Below are positions 12,945 to 24,171 of a DNA stretch of 64,000 nt, piece by piece (the stretch's first letter is position 1; each line of letters opens with the position of its first letter). The position numbers and the translations under genes are program-made. Under the pieces are notes generated by a model. That model saw only the letters and a list, made by a program, of their open reading frames with translations, made no database searches and was not told the origin of the DNA. This DNA comes from Carnegiea gigantea (Eukaryota > Streptophyta > Magnoliopsida > Caryophyllales > Cactaceae), in contig JAKOGI010000820.1 of NCBI GenBank assembly GCA_029747015.1, positions 215,001-279,000 on the forward strand, written 5' to 3'.

Positions 12945-14150
12945 ATGCATAAGATTTTTGCATTAGCATTGCATGAAAAGTGAAATTGCAAAGTCATCGT
13001 CAAAGCATCATACATAGACTTAATAAACTACCTATACTGATTACCTAGCAACCCACTGCTGCTTCCATAAAAAAAATAGCTAAGGTAACCGTAAGCATAT
13101 CCAGAATGAATCAAAGCACGACTAGTACCCACTTTAGTGCAAGGGTTGCCCTCAACGGCCCAGGAATGGTCCGAACATAAGATAGTCATAGTAATAATAA
13201 GTACCACAAGAGCCTAGTCCTAATGCACTGCCTTGGCTATACCCAATAAAAAACGCAAGATCCTATTCGTAGTAGCAACCATGAATGGGAAGGCCTAGAG
13301 GCGACACCAGAAGGTAGCCCTATGCCTACGATATCATCAATAGCTCGACCATTCTTTTGAAGATAAGAAAGTAAGGCAACAAGGTCAACCTCCTCCCCAA
13401 ACAATATAGCAGCCACATCCTTATGATCTAAGCCTAAGAAATGACTATAGATAGAAGAAAAGCTCCTAAAAATGATCAGTAAAATAGGAGTATAATATAG
13501 GACGAGGACAAGGATAGCACTGAACTCCTCCACTAATAGGCATAGTTCATGCTTTCCAAAACGGAAGACATGTGTGTAAAGATCCCAAAAAGTTGTAGCA
13601 TCTCTAAAGAGGTCCCAGAAAATTTTAACTCGGCATAAGCCAAGAGAAGCACATAGATGGAAACTCTTAAGGTTATGCTTATCTGTAGCTTCAAGGGACA
13701 AGAACCAGGAACTCAACATCTTCTCAAATGAAATGGTAGCTAGTTATTCAGCACAAGACATCTCATAGTGAATTGGCAAAAATTTAGAGCATACTTGATT
13801 TATAGCTATAGAAAAGTGAGCCAAATCCAATTAGAAATGGACCTTGGTACTGACCGAATTCCTACGTGTAAACTGGGGTTAATGCCCACATCCAAATTGG
13901 ACATAGCGAAGCATCAAAGATCAAGTAGGACTCAGCAGTGAGTTCAGCTATAAAGATACAAGCAGGTACCTGTGTCTACTACTAGATTGCTACGAGCTTT
14001 GGTTTTAATATTCTCCCTTACCTGAATATACGATTTCAGCTGATTGTAGTATTGGATATTATTCAATAAAATTTTGCATTATTACTTAGGACCACAATGC
14101 TCTCTAAATAATTATTATGTCCTTTTCTCTTTCATGCCTTTTCAGTTTGG
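12945..14150 (-). pseudogene. Antisense ORF remnant, copy B (DUF7745-like / plant-mobile-domain-like)
   Basis: The longest open stretch on the minus strand (13237-13719) encodes FWDLFRDATTFWDLYTH, then VFRFGKHELCLLVEEFSAIL, LGLDHKDVAAILFGEEVD and LQKNGRAIDDIVGIGLPS. The FRFG.HEL..EEFSAIL tract matches the usual 'F.FG..EL.PTLEE' core of DUF7745-like proteins. Order and wording parallel copy A with an offset of about 1.24-1.25 kb. The segment 12945-13180 continues as a trailer also present at 34490-34730. No intact protein is possible. Function in the element is unknown. Confidence 0.55.
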
Positions 14151-14154
14151 TGAA

Positions 14155-14168
14155 GTGGGGGCTACTGT
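14155..14168 (+). promoter_or_regulatory. Candidate polypurine tract at the 3' end of the Tat element
   Basis: GAAGTGGGGGCTACTGT immediately precedes the next inserted element. A GTGGGGGC-type tract followed by a TGT LTR start is usual for Tat elements. If so, the gag-only Athila-type element landed on the first bases of the Tat 3' LTR. The rest of that LTR would lie right of 31546, but I could not match it to 1-832. Confidence 0.35.
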
Positions 14169-15393
14169 TGATAGGGCTGTAAGGACTAGGTTGATCTACT
14201 GGGCTTTATCCTCTTAAGATAGGCTAAGTGAATCAATACTTGATATTCAAATTAAACTAACGAACTATCTAATCTAATGGATAAATAATCAAGAAATTAT
14301 ACCAAACTAGCAATCTCTCAATTCATGTGTCAATGAAGCACTTCTTCCAGAATAGATTATTTTAAAACCGATAATTGAAGTATCACAACCCTCTTTCAAG
14401 GTGAAGTGAAGTACCTAAATCTAACCAATTACTATTTCTCAAGGGCTCTCAGTTTCTCTAGTTTCATTAAGCATGCGATTATCATATTCATGGTTTCTTA
14501 ATCGATGTGACTTTATCAAGACTCCACACAATCAACTCAAATCCTACAGTTCAAGTTCTTAATTTCACCTCTTAGTTCCTCATCCAATGCCCAAAACATG
14601 TAAGAAAGTGATCAAATTTCTTGCAAGATAATAAATATCTAGGATCCAATAAAACAATCAAACAATTCCAAAATATTCAAAGAGATGAACGGCAGATCAA
14701 GAATTTAACTAGTCTTTACATAAATCCAAAATTTAAAAGAAAATCATAATTGAAATTTCAAAACATAAATCCAAAGATAATGAAAAAGAGAAGATAAGAG
14801 AAAAGAAATGCTCATCCAATTAACAGAATTGAATCCGTCGATTGTAAACTCGGCATGGAATCCTTGCGAATCTTCACTTTAATTCACTCTCTCTTTCTCT
14901 AATCTAAATTCTAATCTAATCAATGAAGTTGAAGAGAGGAAAAATGGAATGAGGGATAAAGAAATGAAGCTAAAAGCAACCCCTTTTTATAGGGAAACTG
15001 CATGGATGTTGAACAGTCCAGAGAAAACATGGTATTAAAACTGCCTGGAAGTCGAATAATGACGAGAAAACATGACGATCTAGGGGAAGAGGGTCCACCA
15101 TGGACCATGGGTGCCACCATGAACCATCTGTGGTACCTCTGTCTCAACATTGTTTGGTTCTTCTTTCTTCTCCACGGGCACGCTAACTTAGGGGCATCTG
15201 TGGGCAGTCAAAACACACTCAATTAGGGTTAAAGTAAGGGCAAAAAAGGTCCAAAAATCTGTAAAATGCAAACAGCAACCATACCCAACAGTAAAATAGC
15301 AAAAGGTGCATAGATTATAACATAAAGTACATAATTCTCGCTAAAAATACAACAAAATGACACTAAAATGGAGTGCATTCTAAGCGTCTATCA
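14169..15393 (-). repeat. 3' LTR of the non-autonomous element
   Basis: Starts (minus) TGATAGACGCTTAGAATGCA at 15393 and ends CCCTATCA at 14169. It aligns throughout with 30331-31545, for example at the shared tract TCTAATCTAATGGATAAATA. A TATA box (TATAAAAA) lies at 14984-14991 and is also present in the partner LTR. The purine tract preceding it (minus, right of 15393) is a weak AGTATGGTGGAATT. Confidence 0.8.
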
Positions 15394-16980
15394 AATTCCA
15401 CCATACTTGAATCGTTGCTTGTCCTTAAGCAAACACTAGAAAAAACCAACAAGGGGAGATGCATCTAGGACTCAAAAACATAACGACCACCTTAAGGGAG
15501 GCAAGTCATAGCATATAACAAGAATACTAATCAATGGCAACCACAAGTGGTGCGCAAAACATTTCAAAATCAGCGGTAGGAGAAGGTTTTCAAAAAAGTA
15601 CGAGACCATAAGGTTGATATCAAACTTATGTGTTTGAGATAAAGCATAAGTTCACTTAAGACTCATTCCAATAATGCAATGTACCATATGCATGCAAAGA
15701 CTCTCAAATTTTCCACCATTAAAAATGCAAATCAAAAGAACTTTACTTGAGTTGTAGTGTAGGCTAGAAGGGTTAAGGGAAAGAGTGAGCTAACAAAGTT
15801 GGGCATGTGGGGCTATGTAGCTGAACAGCTAGGGAGCAACCAACAAACCACCCAGCAATTATGAAGTTTATTAACTCTCAAAACCCCAACAATTTAATGA
15901 AAACCAGACGAATGAAATAGAAAATGAGTAACAAAGAAGGAACTCAAGCTATTCACATATCCAATGCCAATCACTTAGCTTTTTTTCTGGTTTTTATTTT
16001 TGTTTTGTTTTCTTGTCTTTTCACTTTGTTTTTTCAACATGGTTTTTTTTCTTCTTTTTTTTAATTCTTCTTTGGGAAATGAAATGAAAACTTCAATTAA
16101 TAAAAGTCATTGGATCACGAACTATTAACTCACGGCCTAATTTATACGTACATATACAAGCCGAATAAGAGAGAAATAAATCCAACTGCTCAATAATATC
16201 AATCCCTCAATAAACCAACATACTAGAGCCACCTTAAACTCAATTATTTCCAAAACCACTCACTACATAGATAAAGTGATGCTCCATAGACTTAGTTTAA
16301 AGGTTAGGAACATGTGTTTGGCCAAGGGCTAATATGAAGTGTTCATAACAAAGACAGATATAAGCACAAAGGGGCCAACAAAGGGAATAAACATGTAACA
16401 TAAGGGTTGGCTATTTGGCTATGTGGCTGAAATGTTCAAAGAAAGAAATGCATCTTTCATATCATCAACTATCCAGATGTCAATGTCGTTGTAAACAAGA
16501 GTGAAGGCAAGTTCTCGAGATTCAACATGGAAGAGTCTCACATATCAAAGAAACATAAGACTAAATATAATGAACTAGTCCAAACAAGGCTCAAAATCTC
16601 GTGTGCCATCTACCGAAGTCTCATTAAGCTCATAAAATAACTCCTATGTACCAACATTAGTGCTAAGGACTCCAAGGGATAACAAAGTTCTCAAACAAGA
16701 CAAGGGTCAAAGCAAGAAATATTTATAAAACCTTCAAAAATTTTAGCACCAAACGGGATTTCACATCAAAAGTTACTCAAGCTCATGAAAGCTATTTTGC
16801 CTAAACAAAAGCATCATTAGAGGTTCTCTCAAACCAATCCTTACCATATCTATACGAAATCCTACATACAAATCTAAAAATCAACTAAATGCAACACAGT
16901 AATGCAAAAAAAAAAAAGAAACCTAAAACTATATGCTCTAACGAGTATGCAAACTAATAACCGAAATAGAAAACATAGAA
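15394..16980 (-). other. 3' internal non-coding part of the non-autonomous element
   Basis: About 1.6 kb between its 3' LTR and the nested insertion. On the minus strand the sequence next to the LTR reads AAGGACAAGCAACGATTCAA, the usual Athila run-in to the polypurine tract. The rest is AT-rich with no coding domain; no pol fragment is seen. Confidence 0.55.
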
Positions 16981-16985
16981 ATTAC
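16981..16985. repeat. Left target-site duplication ATTAC
   Basis: ATTAC here and at 28932-28936 flank the nested Athila element exactly, as expected of a 5-bp gypsy-type integration. Confidence 0.85.
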
Positions 16986-18258
16986 TAATAAACCTTATTT
17001 TGACTAATCCTATATCCCATTTTTGGTTCTTTTCACCCTATTTCCACTTTGATTTAGAGGGATTTGAGCATGTTTTGCCTCCTTTAATGTCGTTGCCTTG
17101 TTTAATTCCCTTTCTGACTTTTTTGTAGGTATTTTTCAGGTTATTTAAGGAAAAAGGGCAGCGAGTACATGGAAAAAGGCAATGCGAGAGTAAAGATTGG
17201 TCAACGAAGGCCTGAGGGGAGAAAGGGAAGCACGAAAAAAGTAAAAATTGAAGGCACAGGGTAGGCAACGACTGTCGTACAGTTGACAGCTTGGCCTTTG
17301 CGTGCCTGCAAGAAGTGCTCGCACTTTCCCAGTTTTTTACCTTATGAATATCGCGTTTTGCCTAATTTTAAGGTTATGCTTAATTTCTCTTGTGAAAACA
17401 CACTTTAAACACATTCTAGGTTTAATTTAGGGTTAAGGCAAGATTAGTGTTCTTAAATTATTGTTGATTGAAGATTTTGAAGACTTTTATTCTCGATTCC
17501 ATTAATCGAAGTTTGTTCTACTTTTTCTCTCTTCCCCTCTTACTTCATTTTGCTTAGTTTGTTTGATCATGCTCAGTTGCAATTGTTGGATTGTTGCAAT
17601 GATGATTACCGAGTAGCTTTCCTCAACATGGGTTGGGGATTAGGAGTTACGATGGCATACTAAGCTTGGTGTGATCTTATATTGCTTTAATTTTCAAGTT
17701 ATTAAGGGGTCGCATTTTCTACTCACCAAGTGTTCAATGAAATGTTCGGAAGGTCATCCCATCCAATACATGGGCGAATAACCACACTGAGTGGTGGATA
17801 TTCATCCTATATGGATAGAAGAAGAGAGAACAAGCATTGGGCATGAAAATAGCCCAAAGCCTTGTTAAGTGTAAGTTGGTATTCTCCAACCTCGACGTTT
17901 GATTCCCCATGAAAATAGGTGAACTTGTGGATTAAGGTTACCTTTACTCTCCGATAGGAGGTTTAGGTGGCCCTAAACGAACCAATCACCCCCTTAAGAT
18001 CACTTGTGAATTGAGCTAAGTTTGAGAACTCATACTTAGCATAAGTAGGCACTAGTGACTAACCTCCTGACCCAAGTCTTTTCTCATATTGAGTTTTTAG
18101 ATCACATTATTGATTAGTCTTTGTTTCTTTCTCTCTAGATTCAATCTAACATGAAGCTAGGTAACCTAAGTATTGTTCTCAATGGACAACACCTTATGTA
18201 CGTGGTAATAAACCGTTTACTTGTGATATAAATTTTAAAGCTTATTTCTTACCGAACA
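16986..18258 (+). repeat. 5' LTR of the Athila element
   Basis: Begins TAATAAACCTTATTTTGACT (the 3' LTR has TGATCAACCTTAATTTTGAC) and ends GAACA. It aligns over its length with 27606-28931, for example at the tract GATTTAGAGGGATTTGA. The first bases have mutated from TG to TA. Confidence 0.85.
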
Positions 18259-18264
18259 AGTTTT

Positions 18265-18282
18265 TTGCATTGTTACCAAGGA
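18265..18282 (+). promoter_or_regulatory. tRNA-Asp-type primer-binding site of the Athila element
   Basis: TTGCATTGTTACCAAGGA starts 6 bases after the LTR end. It equals the plant gypsy consensus TGGCGCCGTTGCCGGGGA with 7 differences, six of them transitions (C to T or G to A) and one transversion. Confidence 0.7.
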
Positions 18283-18339
18283 TGCTAGAGTTTTTATTTT
18301 TGTTTCATTTAATCATTACTATTCTTTTTTGAGTTGGCT

Positions 18340-19720
18340 TACCTCCTTTGGTAGTACTTGTTGTTGCATACACAGGAGAAGCCAAGGTTCTGTTGACTTG
18401 GCTCCCTTTGACCCTAAGATCAAAGCTACTTTTCATGCCGTCAACGATGTGCAAGAAACCAAAGTACACAAGGAACGCAAACTCAAGAAGCCATCAGGGA
18501 TCCCACCACCATCCTGTGGAGCGACTTTACGATGTTGGATCCAAATGTCATTCCATCTATCGTTGTGAGGCCTCCCGTTGAATAAACGCCTTTTAGTTCA
18601 AGCCGGTGTTCATCACGTTATTTTAACAAGACCAATGTGGAGGGTACCTAATGGAGAACGCCAATGCTAACATTGCTTCTTTCTTTTTGAAGGATAAGAG
18701 GTCTCCACTGATGCCATCCGGTTGAGGCTATTTCCTTTCTCTTTAAAGGATAAGGGCAAGTCTTGGCTTTTGAACTTGAATGCCAATTCATTCACTACCT
18801 AGGATGGTCTCTCCAAGATGTTCTTATGCAAGTATTTCCCTCCTGGGAAGACCGACAAACTCTAGAATGAAATCACATCGTTCTCTCAAATGGAGGGTGA
18901 GTCTCTTTATGAAGCATGAGAGCATTTAAAGAGCTCTAATGGGAGTGTCCCTATCATAGTATCTCAAATTCATGGTTGGTGCAAACATTCTACAATGGTG
19001 TTCAACAATTGATAAAGATCTCTGTTAATGTGGCTGCCAAAGGTGCTCTTATGGCCAAACCCATCAATGGGGCCAAGCAACTGCTTAAAGATATGGCATT
19101 GAACAAATACCATTGGGTAGGTGAATGGGGCCAACCCAAAAGAGGAGGAAAGCATGGAATTGATGCCTTTACTATGCTTGGAGGCAAGCTTGACGCACTT
19201 TTCCAAAATTTAGATCGACTTCAAGTTACTCCTTCTAATGGGAGAGCCCCTAGTGAGTCATATGGGCAAGCAAGTGTTTGTGAAGTGTGTGGAATTCAAG
19301 AGTGTAGTGGGAATGAATGTCATCATGGTTAGTCATTTCAAGACCTCACTGTTGAACAAGCCAGTGTCCTCCACAACTTCCACAATAGACCACAAAGTGA
19401 CCCCTACTTGAATACCTTCAATTTGGGTTGGAGACACCACACAAACTTCTCCTACAAAAATCTAAAGCCCCTCCTCATCATCCCTCAAAAAGTCATCCTA
19501 ATCCTCCCGATTTCTAATACTGTGCTCCTCAAATTCAACCTCCACAACCTCCTCCTCAAAAGTCCAACTTAGAGAACTTAATGTAGAGGCTCATTTAAAC
19601 TTAAACTAAGATGAATGAGGCTCTTCATAAGTTTGTGAGCTAACTTAATTCCACATTTGAGAGCACATCTGCAAACCAAAAGATGATGGACACTCAATTA
19701 GCCTAAGTTGTCTAACAAAT
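18340..19720 (+). pseudogene. gag: Athila-type gag, decayed
   Basis: Capsid-nucleocapsid precursor. Visible blocks: DAIRLRLFPFSLKDKGKSWL (about 18707-18766), then NANSFTT and FLCKYFPPGKT, SFSQMEGESLYEA, QTFYNGVQQLIK (about 18982), AAAKGALM-like and KPINGAKQLLKDMA. The nucleocapsid knuckle at 19279-19320 reads CEVCGIQECSGNEC: the histidine of C-X2-C-X4-H-X4-C is cysteine. Several stops and frame changes occur (for example near 18802 and 18968). The order and the F.FSL.D.A..WL block are typical of Athila gag. Confidence 0.8.
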
Positions 19721-20590
19721 GAACCACTTGTTTCGACCTCAAGGGGATCTCCCGGGCCAACCGGAAGTGAAAACCAAGGGGCATATAAATGTCATCACCA
19801 TAAGGAGTGGAAAGCAACTTGATGAGCCAAAAGGACCTCTCAGGGAAGAGGATGAAGGCTTGGTCAGAGACAAGGGCAAGGAAATAGTAGAAGAAAAGGA
19901 AGATTTGGTCGCGGAAATTAAAGAGCAAGGCAAGCATGAGGAGACCACAAAGCCTAGCTCAGTTGAGCCTTATAAGCCACCGATTCCTTTCCTCAAAGGC
20001 TTGTGAAGGCTAAACTCGAGGCTAAGTTTGGGAAATTTTTAGAGGTACTCAAAAAGTTGCAAATCAATATCCATTCTGGGATGCCATCTCCGAGATGCCT
20101 TCTTATGCCAAGTTTTTGAAGGAGATACCCTCCAACAATAGGAAATTTCAAGAAAATGTCCTGGTTTCCCTCACAGAGGAGTATAGTGCCATCCTCCAAA
20201 ACAAACTTTCCCCCAAGCTCAAAGATCCAGGGAGCTTCTACATTCCTTATGCCGTGACAGATATCACCATAGGCTACGCATTATGTGACCTAGGGGCAAG
20301 TGTGACTCTTATGCCCTATTCAATATGCAAGAGGCTCCAAGTGGGTGAACTCAAGCCCATTTGAATATCGATACAACTTGCGAATAATTCCATCAAGTAC
20401 CCCGTTGCAGTCCTTCAGGATGTGCCCCTTCAAGTTGGGAAATTCTTCATCCCTTGTGACTTCATTGTTATGAAGGTGGAGGAAGATGCCCAAATACCTA
20501 TCATCTTGGGACGTAGTTTCGTAGCCACAGCCAATGCGATGAATTCAATCTCTCACAAGATATGGCTTCCCCCTTCTTAGAGGATGCGTG
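19721..20590 (+). pseudogene. pol-PR: Athila-type protease region
   Basis: After a charged linker (19719-20006) the frame 20095-20364 reads MPSYAKFLKEI, LTEEYSAILQNKLSPKLKDP and CDLGASVTLMPYSI. The catalytic aspartate of DLGAS is intact (codon 20287-20289). Beyond a TGA at about 20362 the same frame continues with QLANNSIKYPVAVLQDVPLQ, GKFFIPCDFIVM and ILGRSFVATANA, completing the retropepsin fold. It would mature Gag-Pol. The single stop inside an otherwise good domain suggests later decay. Confidence 0.8.
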
Positions 20591-20929
20591 CTAGCGGATC
20601 ATTGTGCTTGAAAAGGTAGTACTTGAGGAGATGGGAACTCTTAGCCCTCCCTTGGACCCTCTTGAGTTACGCTTGATTGGCAATTGTGGCAATGGAGTTG
20701 ACCCCCATTGGCATGAAGAAAGGGAGGTGTATAAGAGGATCCTCTACTCGACCTAACCATACGTCCCTAGATATCAAGCAAGGGAGGCTCTCAGTGTTGA
20801 GGTTCAACCCTCCAATGAAGATAAGAAGAGTGCTCCTGAGGTGGAATTAAAGCTCTACCTTCCTATCCAAGGTATGAATTTCTTGCTCCTAATCGTACAT
20901 TTTCCATCATCGTTAGTGTTAAGCTTAGT

Positions 20930-21676
20930 GATGCCAAAATTGAGAAATTATTGAGTATGCTTCAAAAGCATAGAGGCGCCATTGGCTATAGTATTAATGA
21001 TATCAAAGGGATTAGCTCTTCGTTTTGCATGCATGGTGTTCTTCTTGATGATGGGCATCAACCCTCTAGACAACCTCATTGTCATTTGAATCCCAATATG
21101 GAACTGGTTGTTAAGAAATGGGTTATCAAGCTACTTGATATCGAAATCATCTATCCAATTTCAGATAGTGATTATGTTAGCCCGTTGCAAGTAGTTCCTA
21201 AGAAAAGAGGTATGGCCGTTGTAAAAAATGAAAGAGATGAGCTCATATCTACTAAGCTGCTCATGGGATAGCGTATGTGCATTGACTATAGAAAACTCAA
21301 TGACGCCACCGGATAGGGCAATTTCCCCTCCCCTTCCTTGACCAAATCTTGGAACGATTAGCCATGTCTTCTTTTGTTACTTGGGTGGGTACTCGGGATT
21401 CTTCCAAATTCCTATCCACCAAAGTGACCAAGAGAAAACCACTTTTACATGCCCCTATGGGACTTATGCATACCACAGAATGTCATTTGGCCTTTACCAT
21501 GCCCTGGCTACCATCCAAAGGTGCATGCCTGCCATTTTCTCTGACTATATGGAGAGTATCATGGAGGTTTTTGTGGATGATTTCTCGATCTATAGAGCAC
21601 TTTTTATTTATGCTTGGATAACTTAGCTAAAGTCCTCCATAGATGAAAAGAAGTTAACTTGGTCTTAAATGAGAAA
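20930..21676 (+). pseudogene. pol-RT: Athila-type reverse transcriptase, frameshifted
   Basis: Blocks in order: LQKHRGAIGYSINDIKGIS, LNPNMELVVKKWVIKLLD, IIYPISDSDYVSPLQVVPKK, then RMCIDYRKLNDAT, and after frame changes GYSGFFQIPIHQSDQEKTTF, CPYGTYAYHRMSFGLYHA and MESIMEVFVDDFSIY. The catalytic FVDD is intact (21570-21581). Frameshifts at about 21310-21390, a stop in the MG*RMC tract and the loss of sequence after LNEKK inactivate it. Confidence 0.8.
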
Positions 21677-21960
21677 AAGTGCTAGTAAGACACTTGATCA
21701 GGCTCAACAAAACTACACCACCCTTAAGAAGAAGTTGCTTTCGATGGTGTACGCAATTGAGAAATTTCGACCATATCTCTTGTGCTCTAAGGTCATTATG
21801 TATACTGACCACTCCCCCCTTAAGCATCTCCTAGACAAGAAGGATTCCAAGCCTCGTCGTCTTCAGTAAATCCTCCTTCTCCAAGAATTTGCACTCAACA
21901 TCCGAGATAAGAAAAGCATCGAGAATATGGTGGCAGACTATCTCTCTTGCTCACCGATTC
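21677..21960 (+). pseudogene. pol-RH: Athila RNase H, N-terminal half deleted
   Basis: Directly after the reverse-transcriptase tail (VLNEKK) the frame passes into ASKTLDQAQQNYTTLKKKLL, VYAIEKFRPYLL, VIMYTDHSPLKHLLDKKDS, LQEFALNIRDKKSIENMVAD. This is the middle and end of RNase H, including the catalytic TDH aspartate. The connection region and the first RNase H strand, present in the related copies at 41310 and 49504, are missing, a deletion of several hundred bases. Confidence 0.75.
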
Positions 21961-23335
21961 CTCTTGGGCATGATGGGGAGTATGACTTGCCAATTGACTA
22001 CTCTTTTCCGAATGACCATTTGCATGCTTTGGCAACATCGAGTGCCCCTTGGAATGCAGATCTGGTGAACTATTTGGCATATGGAATTGTGCCCCTGGAC
22101 ATGAACTCAAATAAAAAGAAGCAGTTTTTCTACGAAGCCAAATCATATTTTTGGGAGGAGCCTTGCTTGCATAAGGCTTGTGAAGATAGGATAATATGGA
22201 GATGTGTGCTCAAGAAGGAGACTAATTCCAACATCTCTCATTATCATGACTTACCTTGTGAAGGACATGCAAGCGTTGACAAGACCACAGCCAAGATCCT
22301 CCAAGCTGGGTTTTTCTTAGCGTTCATTATTGAAGGATGTGCACAAATATATCCGAGCTCGTGATCGATGTAAACGGACTTGGAATTTTAGCTAGGCAAA
22401 ATGAAATGCCCCTAAACTACATTCTTGAAGTCGAAATCTTTGACGTATGGGAGATAGATTTCATGGGACCTTTCCTATCTTCCCAAGGTAACGAGTATAT
22501 ATTGGTCGTCGTTGACTATGTCTTCAAGTCAGTGAAGGCCATTGCTAGTCCCACCAATGATTCCCGAGTGGTAGTTCGAATCTTCAAGAACGTAATCATC
22601 CCTCATTTTGGAGTGCCTTGGATCCTCATTAGCGACAGTGGTGCTCATTTCATTAAGAAGAAACTTGATGCTTTATTGAAAAAGTACGCGGTGCATCACA
22701 AGTACGACTTGGCTACCACCCTCAAACAAGTGGCCAAGTGGAGATCTCGAACTAGGGAATAAAGGTTATTTTGGAGAAAGCAGTTGCAAGATCGAGGAAG
22801 GATTAGGCCGACAAGCTCGATGATGCTCTATGGGCTTACTAAATGGCTGTTAAGGCTCCTATCGGCACTACAGCATTTAGGTTGATTTATGGTAAGCCAT
22901 GTTACCCCCCCGTCGAGTTGGTGCACAACGCCTATTCGGCCGTGAAGTTTCTTAATTTTGATTTGAAGGCCATGGGGGAAAATAGGTTACTTTAATTGAA
23001 TAAGCTTGAAGAGATATGCTCTGATGCTTATGAAAGTTCAAAAATTTATAAAGAGAAAAGGAAAAGGTGGCATGACAAGCATATCCATTAGAGGGAGTTC
23101 CGGGTTAGTGATTTTGTCCTCCTTTTTAACTTAAGTTATTGCCCGGGAAACTCTGTTTAAAGTGGTTGGGCCCTTTTGAGATGAAAAAAAGTCTTCCCCT
23201 ATGGTGCCATTGAAGTTGGGACGGAAGCCACGAGAACTTTCGAGGTGAATAGATCATGGCTCAAACACTACATTGCCAGTAAGCCGATTGACAGGAAGGT
23301 TGCCCACGACCTTCCCGATGCTGCTTCTTCTTGAG
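21961..23335 (+). pseudogene. pol-INT: Athila-type integrase, decayed
   Basis: A pre-integrase tract (21927-22364) with RCVLKKETNSNISHYHDLPC and HASVDKTTAKILQAGFF covers the zinc-binding N-terminus. The core at 22337-22762 shows [12 protein letters not shown] (catalytic aspartate), [18 protein letters not shown] and [19 protein letters not shown] (second aspartate). The tail reads [51 protein letters not shown] and ends in YGAIEVGTEATRTFEVN and SWLKHY. A stop near 22363 and several in the tail break it. Confidence 0.8.
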
Positions 23336-24171
23336 GATTGTTCATGGTCAAGCTCATGACCTTAAATGAGTGCTTTTTGGGAGGCAGGTCGAATCCTCCT
23401 CATGGCTTTTGACTCAAATAAAGGGGAGAAGTTACCTAAAAACGCAAAAATAGTTTTGAAGTGTTTGACATAGCCCAAGTAACTTGCAAGCCATTGACTG
23501 CACGACGGCCGTTGCCATGGCCTTTAGGATTTGCAGGGAAATTCCAGGAGGTGGCGATGCTACCCTGTCACCAACATGACAAGCCATTACCTACCCTCAG
23601 GCCTTGCTTTTCGCCATCTATCTTTCCTCTTTCTTCATTTCTTCTTTAACCCCCAGACACCCACGTGAGTTTCTCTCCCCAAATCCTCTCTCAAACTCCA
23701 TAACCACCCTCAAATCCACCACTCTACCAGTCAAATTTTCACCATTTTCACTATTTCTTCACTCCTTTCACCTTCACCTACTTATTCTTTCATTAAAACA
23801 CCATCTTTCCAGCAATCACACAAATCCTCACCACTTAAACCGTAACCCCTAAATTTTTCACTTCCAAAATCCAGTCACTTGAGATGTTTTCCGGCCACTG
23901 CCTTGCAGATTTTGCTTCCACTCCCTTCAAGCTTGCACTTAACTACATGTTTTCACCATTCCCTCACCACATTCTCTCTCTTCAAATTTCCACCTCCATT
24001 GGAGAGTCCTTAAGCTTGAGGAGAGAAAGTCTCATTTTTAAGGCTTATTTGTTACATTTTGGTGCTCTCTTGGTTTTGAAGTGCTACATTTTCAAGTGTT
24101 CTCTTCAACCACTTAGCTTACTTGGTTTTTGAGTGCTTGGTGGATTGTGTGGTTTTGGGTTTGATTTAACC
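23336..24171 (+). other. Leader between pol and the second ORF
   Basis: About 0.8 kb, CT-rich from 23600 to 23880, with no protein domain. In Athila-type elements a non-coding stretch separates pol from the downstream env-like or ORF2 reading frame; this one fits. The short CT-rich ORFs (23604-23852, 23884-24132) look like composition artefacts. Confidence 0.45.
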
